A stretch of DNA of 16,448 bases from Marinobacterium sp. xm-d-530. Lineage in GTDB: Bacteria; Pseudomonadota; Gammaproteobacteria; Pseudomonadales; Balneatricaceae. The position numbers were made by a program, and so were the translations under genes. This document shows, piece by piece, positions 15,592 through 16,448 of the stretch; within the stretch, counting starts at the first letter, position 1, and each line of letters starts with the position of its first letter. The stretch is taken from positions 1 through 16,448 of the forward strand of contig CATEEE010000213.1 in the NCBI GenBank assembly GCA_949499045.1. Direction: 5' to 3'. The notes beneath the pieces were generated by a model that had not been told where the DNA came from, searched no databases, and saw only the letters and a list, made by a program, of their open reading frames with translations.

Positions 15592-16448
15592 GTGAATTCC
15601 CAATCGATATTTACCGCTTCGTCCAGTAACAGCGACCCCGAGCTGGCCATTAAAGAGCTAAAAAATCAGCTCAACGATCCCTCAATCCAATTTGTACTCT
15701 TCTTCTGTTCAGCTTCCTTCAATCTCGCGAAGCTGGGCTATGCATTGAACGACCAGTTTCATGATGTCGGTATTTCAGGTTGTACAACGGCCGGAGAGAT
15801 AACACCTAACGGCTATGAGCGCGGTTCAATTACGGCCATTGGTTTCTCTAATCAGGATTTTTGTGTTCAGGTAGGTTCGGTGAAAAACCTGAAACGTTTC
15901 ACATTGGGTGATGCCCAGACCATGCTTGATCAGTTGCGCTCACAGTGCACTCTTCAAAGCACTGCTTTGAACGGTTTTGCCATTACATTGGTCGACGGCC
16001 TTTCGATTGACGAGGAGATATTTCTCGCCACACTCAACTCTGCACTCGGCTCAATCCCTAGTTTTGGTGGCTCTGCTGGCGATGACGTTAACCTTGCCAC
16101 CACCCATGTTTTTTTTGAGGGAGAATTTCATACCGATGCTGCGGCTGTTTTGATGGTCAACACTCGCTTTGAGTTTGAAGTCTTTACTACCCACCACCTA
16201 GAGCCAACGGAAAACAAGTTTGTGGTGACTGAAGCCGATCCTCAAAGTCGGAAGGTCAATGAGCTCAATGCAGACCTTGCCGCCACCGAATATGCAGGCG
16301 CACTCGAAGTATCAGCTGACCAGCTAAACAACGATATCTGCACACTCAACCCGTTGGCTGTCAAAATTGGGGAGCAGTATTTTGTTCGCTCCATCCAGTC
16401 CATTGAGCCTGATTCTAGCCTAACCTTCTTTTGCGCAATGGAGAACGG
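15592..16448 (+). CDS. FIST-domain sensor protein, 5' part (NosP-like)
   Basis: The gene runs off the right edge; 285 codons are visible. FIST proteins are cytoplasmic ligand sensors; one branch, NosP, binds haem and nitric oxide and controls a partner histidine kinase. The FIST N domain shows FVLFFCSASFNLAKLGYAL (34-52), GCTTAGEI (63-70), NGFAITLVDGLS (127-138) and FGGSAGDD (158-165). The FIST C domain begins near residue 195 with FTTHHLEP and VVTEADPQSRKVNELN. There is no signal peptide or membrane segment. The GTG start is forced: an in-frame TAA lies 21 bases upstream with no other start between, and the N-terminus IFTASSSNSDPELAIKELK matches how these proteins begin. Only an A-rich weak ribosome binding site is seen. 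Membership of FIST is clear; the NosP assignment is inference and would be supported by a kinase gene just outside the window. Confidence 0.85.
   Translation, partial: MNSQSIFTASSSNSDPELAIKELKNQLNDPSIQFVLFFCSASFNLAKLGYALNDQFHDVGISGCTTAGEITPNGYERGSITAIGFSNQDFCVQVGSVKNLKRFTLGDAQTMLDQLRSQCTLQSTALNGFAITLVDGLSIDEEIFLATLNSALGSIPSFGGSAGDDVNLATTHVFFEGEFHTDAAAVLMVNTRFEFEVFTTHHLEPTENKFVVTEADPQSRKVNELNADLAATEYAGALEVSADQLNNDICTLNPLAVKIGEQYFVRSIQSIEPDSSLTFFCAMEN

Overview
The window is chromosomal core DNA from a gammaproteobacterium. Gene order and protein sequences are closest to the Pseudomonas/Oceanospirillum side of the class (ndk-rlmN-pilW-rodZ-hisS-yfgM-bamB-der joined to an isc operon), and the moderate base composition would suit a marine lineage; genus is not resolvable by eye. 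I see no mobile element, CRISPR array or tRNA gene.

Layout, left to right. Positions 1-210 hold the promoter and 5' leader of an rRNA operon read leftward (minus strand); 16S rRNA should begin just outside the left edge. A strong hairpin (270-301) separates it from the minus-strand run read in the order rlmN, pilW, rodZ, hisS, yfgM, bamB, der (7889 down to 319), tightly packed with short overlaps. Upstream of this run lies ndk (8354-7947), whose terminator sits directly before the rlmN start codon. Next comes the iron-sulphur cluster operon iscR-iscS-iscU-iscA-hscB-hscA-fdx (13749 down to 8492), with a clear sigma70 promoter overlapping tandem IscR-like sites and a terminator after fdx. trmJ lies upstream of iscR on the same strand. 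On the plus strand are a suhB-family gene (14718-15518) and the first 285 codons of a FIST-domain sensor gene that runs off the right edge.

How the genes work together. The isc genes make Fe-S clusters: IscS supplies sulphur, IscU is the scaffold, HscA/HscB release the cluster, IscA and ferredoxin assist, and IscR senses cluster supply and represses its own operon. RlmN, encoded nearby, is itself an Fe-S enzyme. RlmN, Der, TrmJ, HisRS and the rRNA operon all serve translation or ribosome production; PilW, RodZ, YfgM and BamB serve the cell envelope.

Most notable points: (1) the gene at the suhB locus has lost most of the metal-binding and catalytic residues of the inositol monophosphatase family while keeping the fold, so it looks like a natural pseudoenzyme; SuhB is known to act in rRNA antitermination independently of catalysis. 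(2) ispG is absent from between rodZ and hisS, and iscX is absent after fdx. (3) Several expression-control structures are visible: a terminator immediately before rlmN, a hairpin that could bury the der ribosome binding site, tandem IscR sites, and a perfect inverted repeat in front of the FIST gene.
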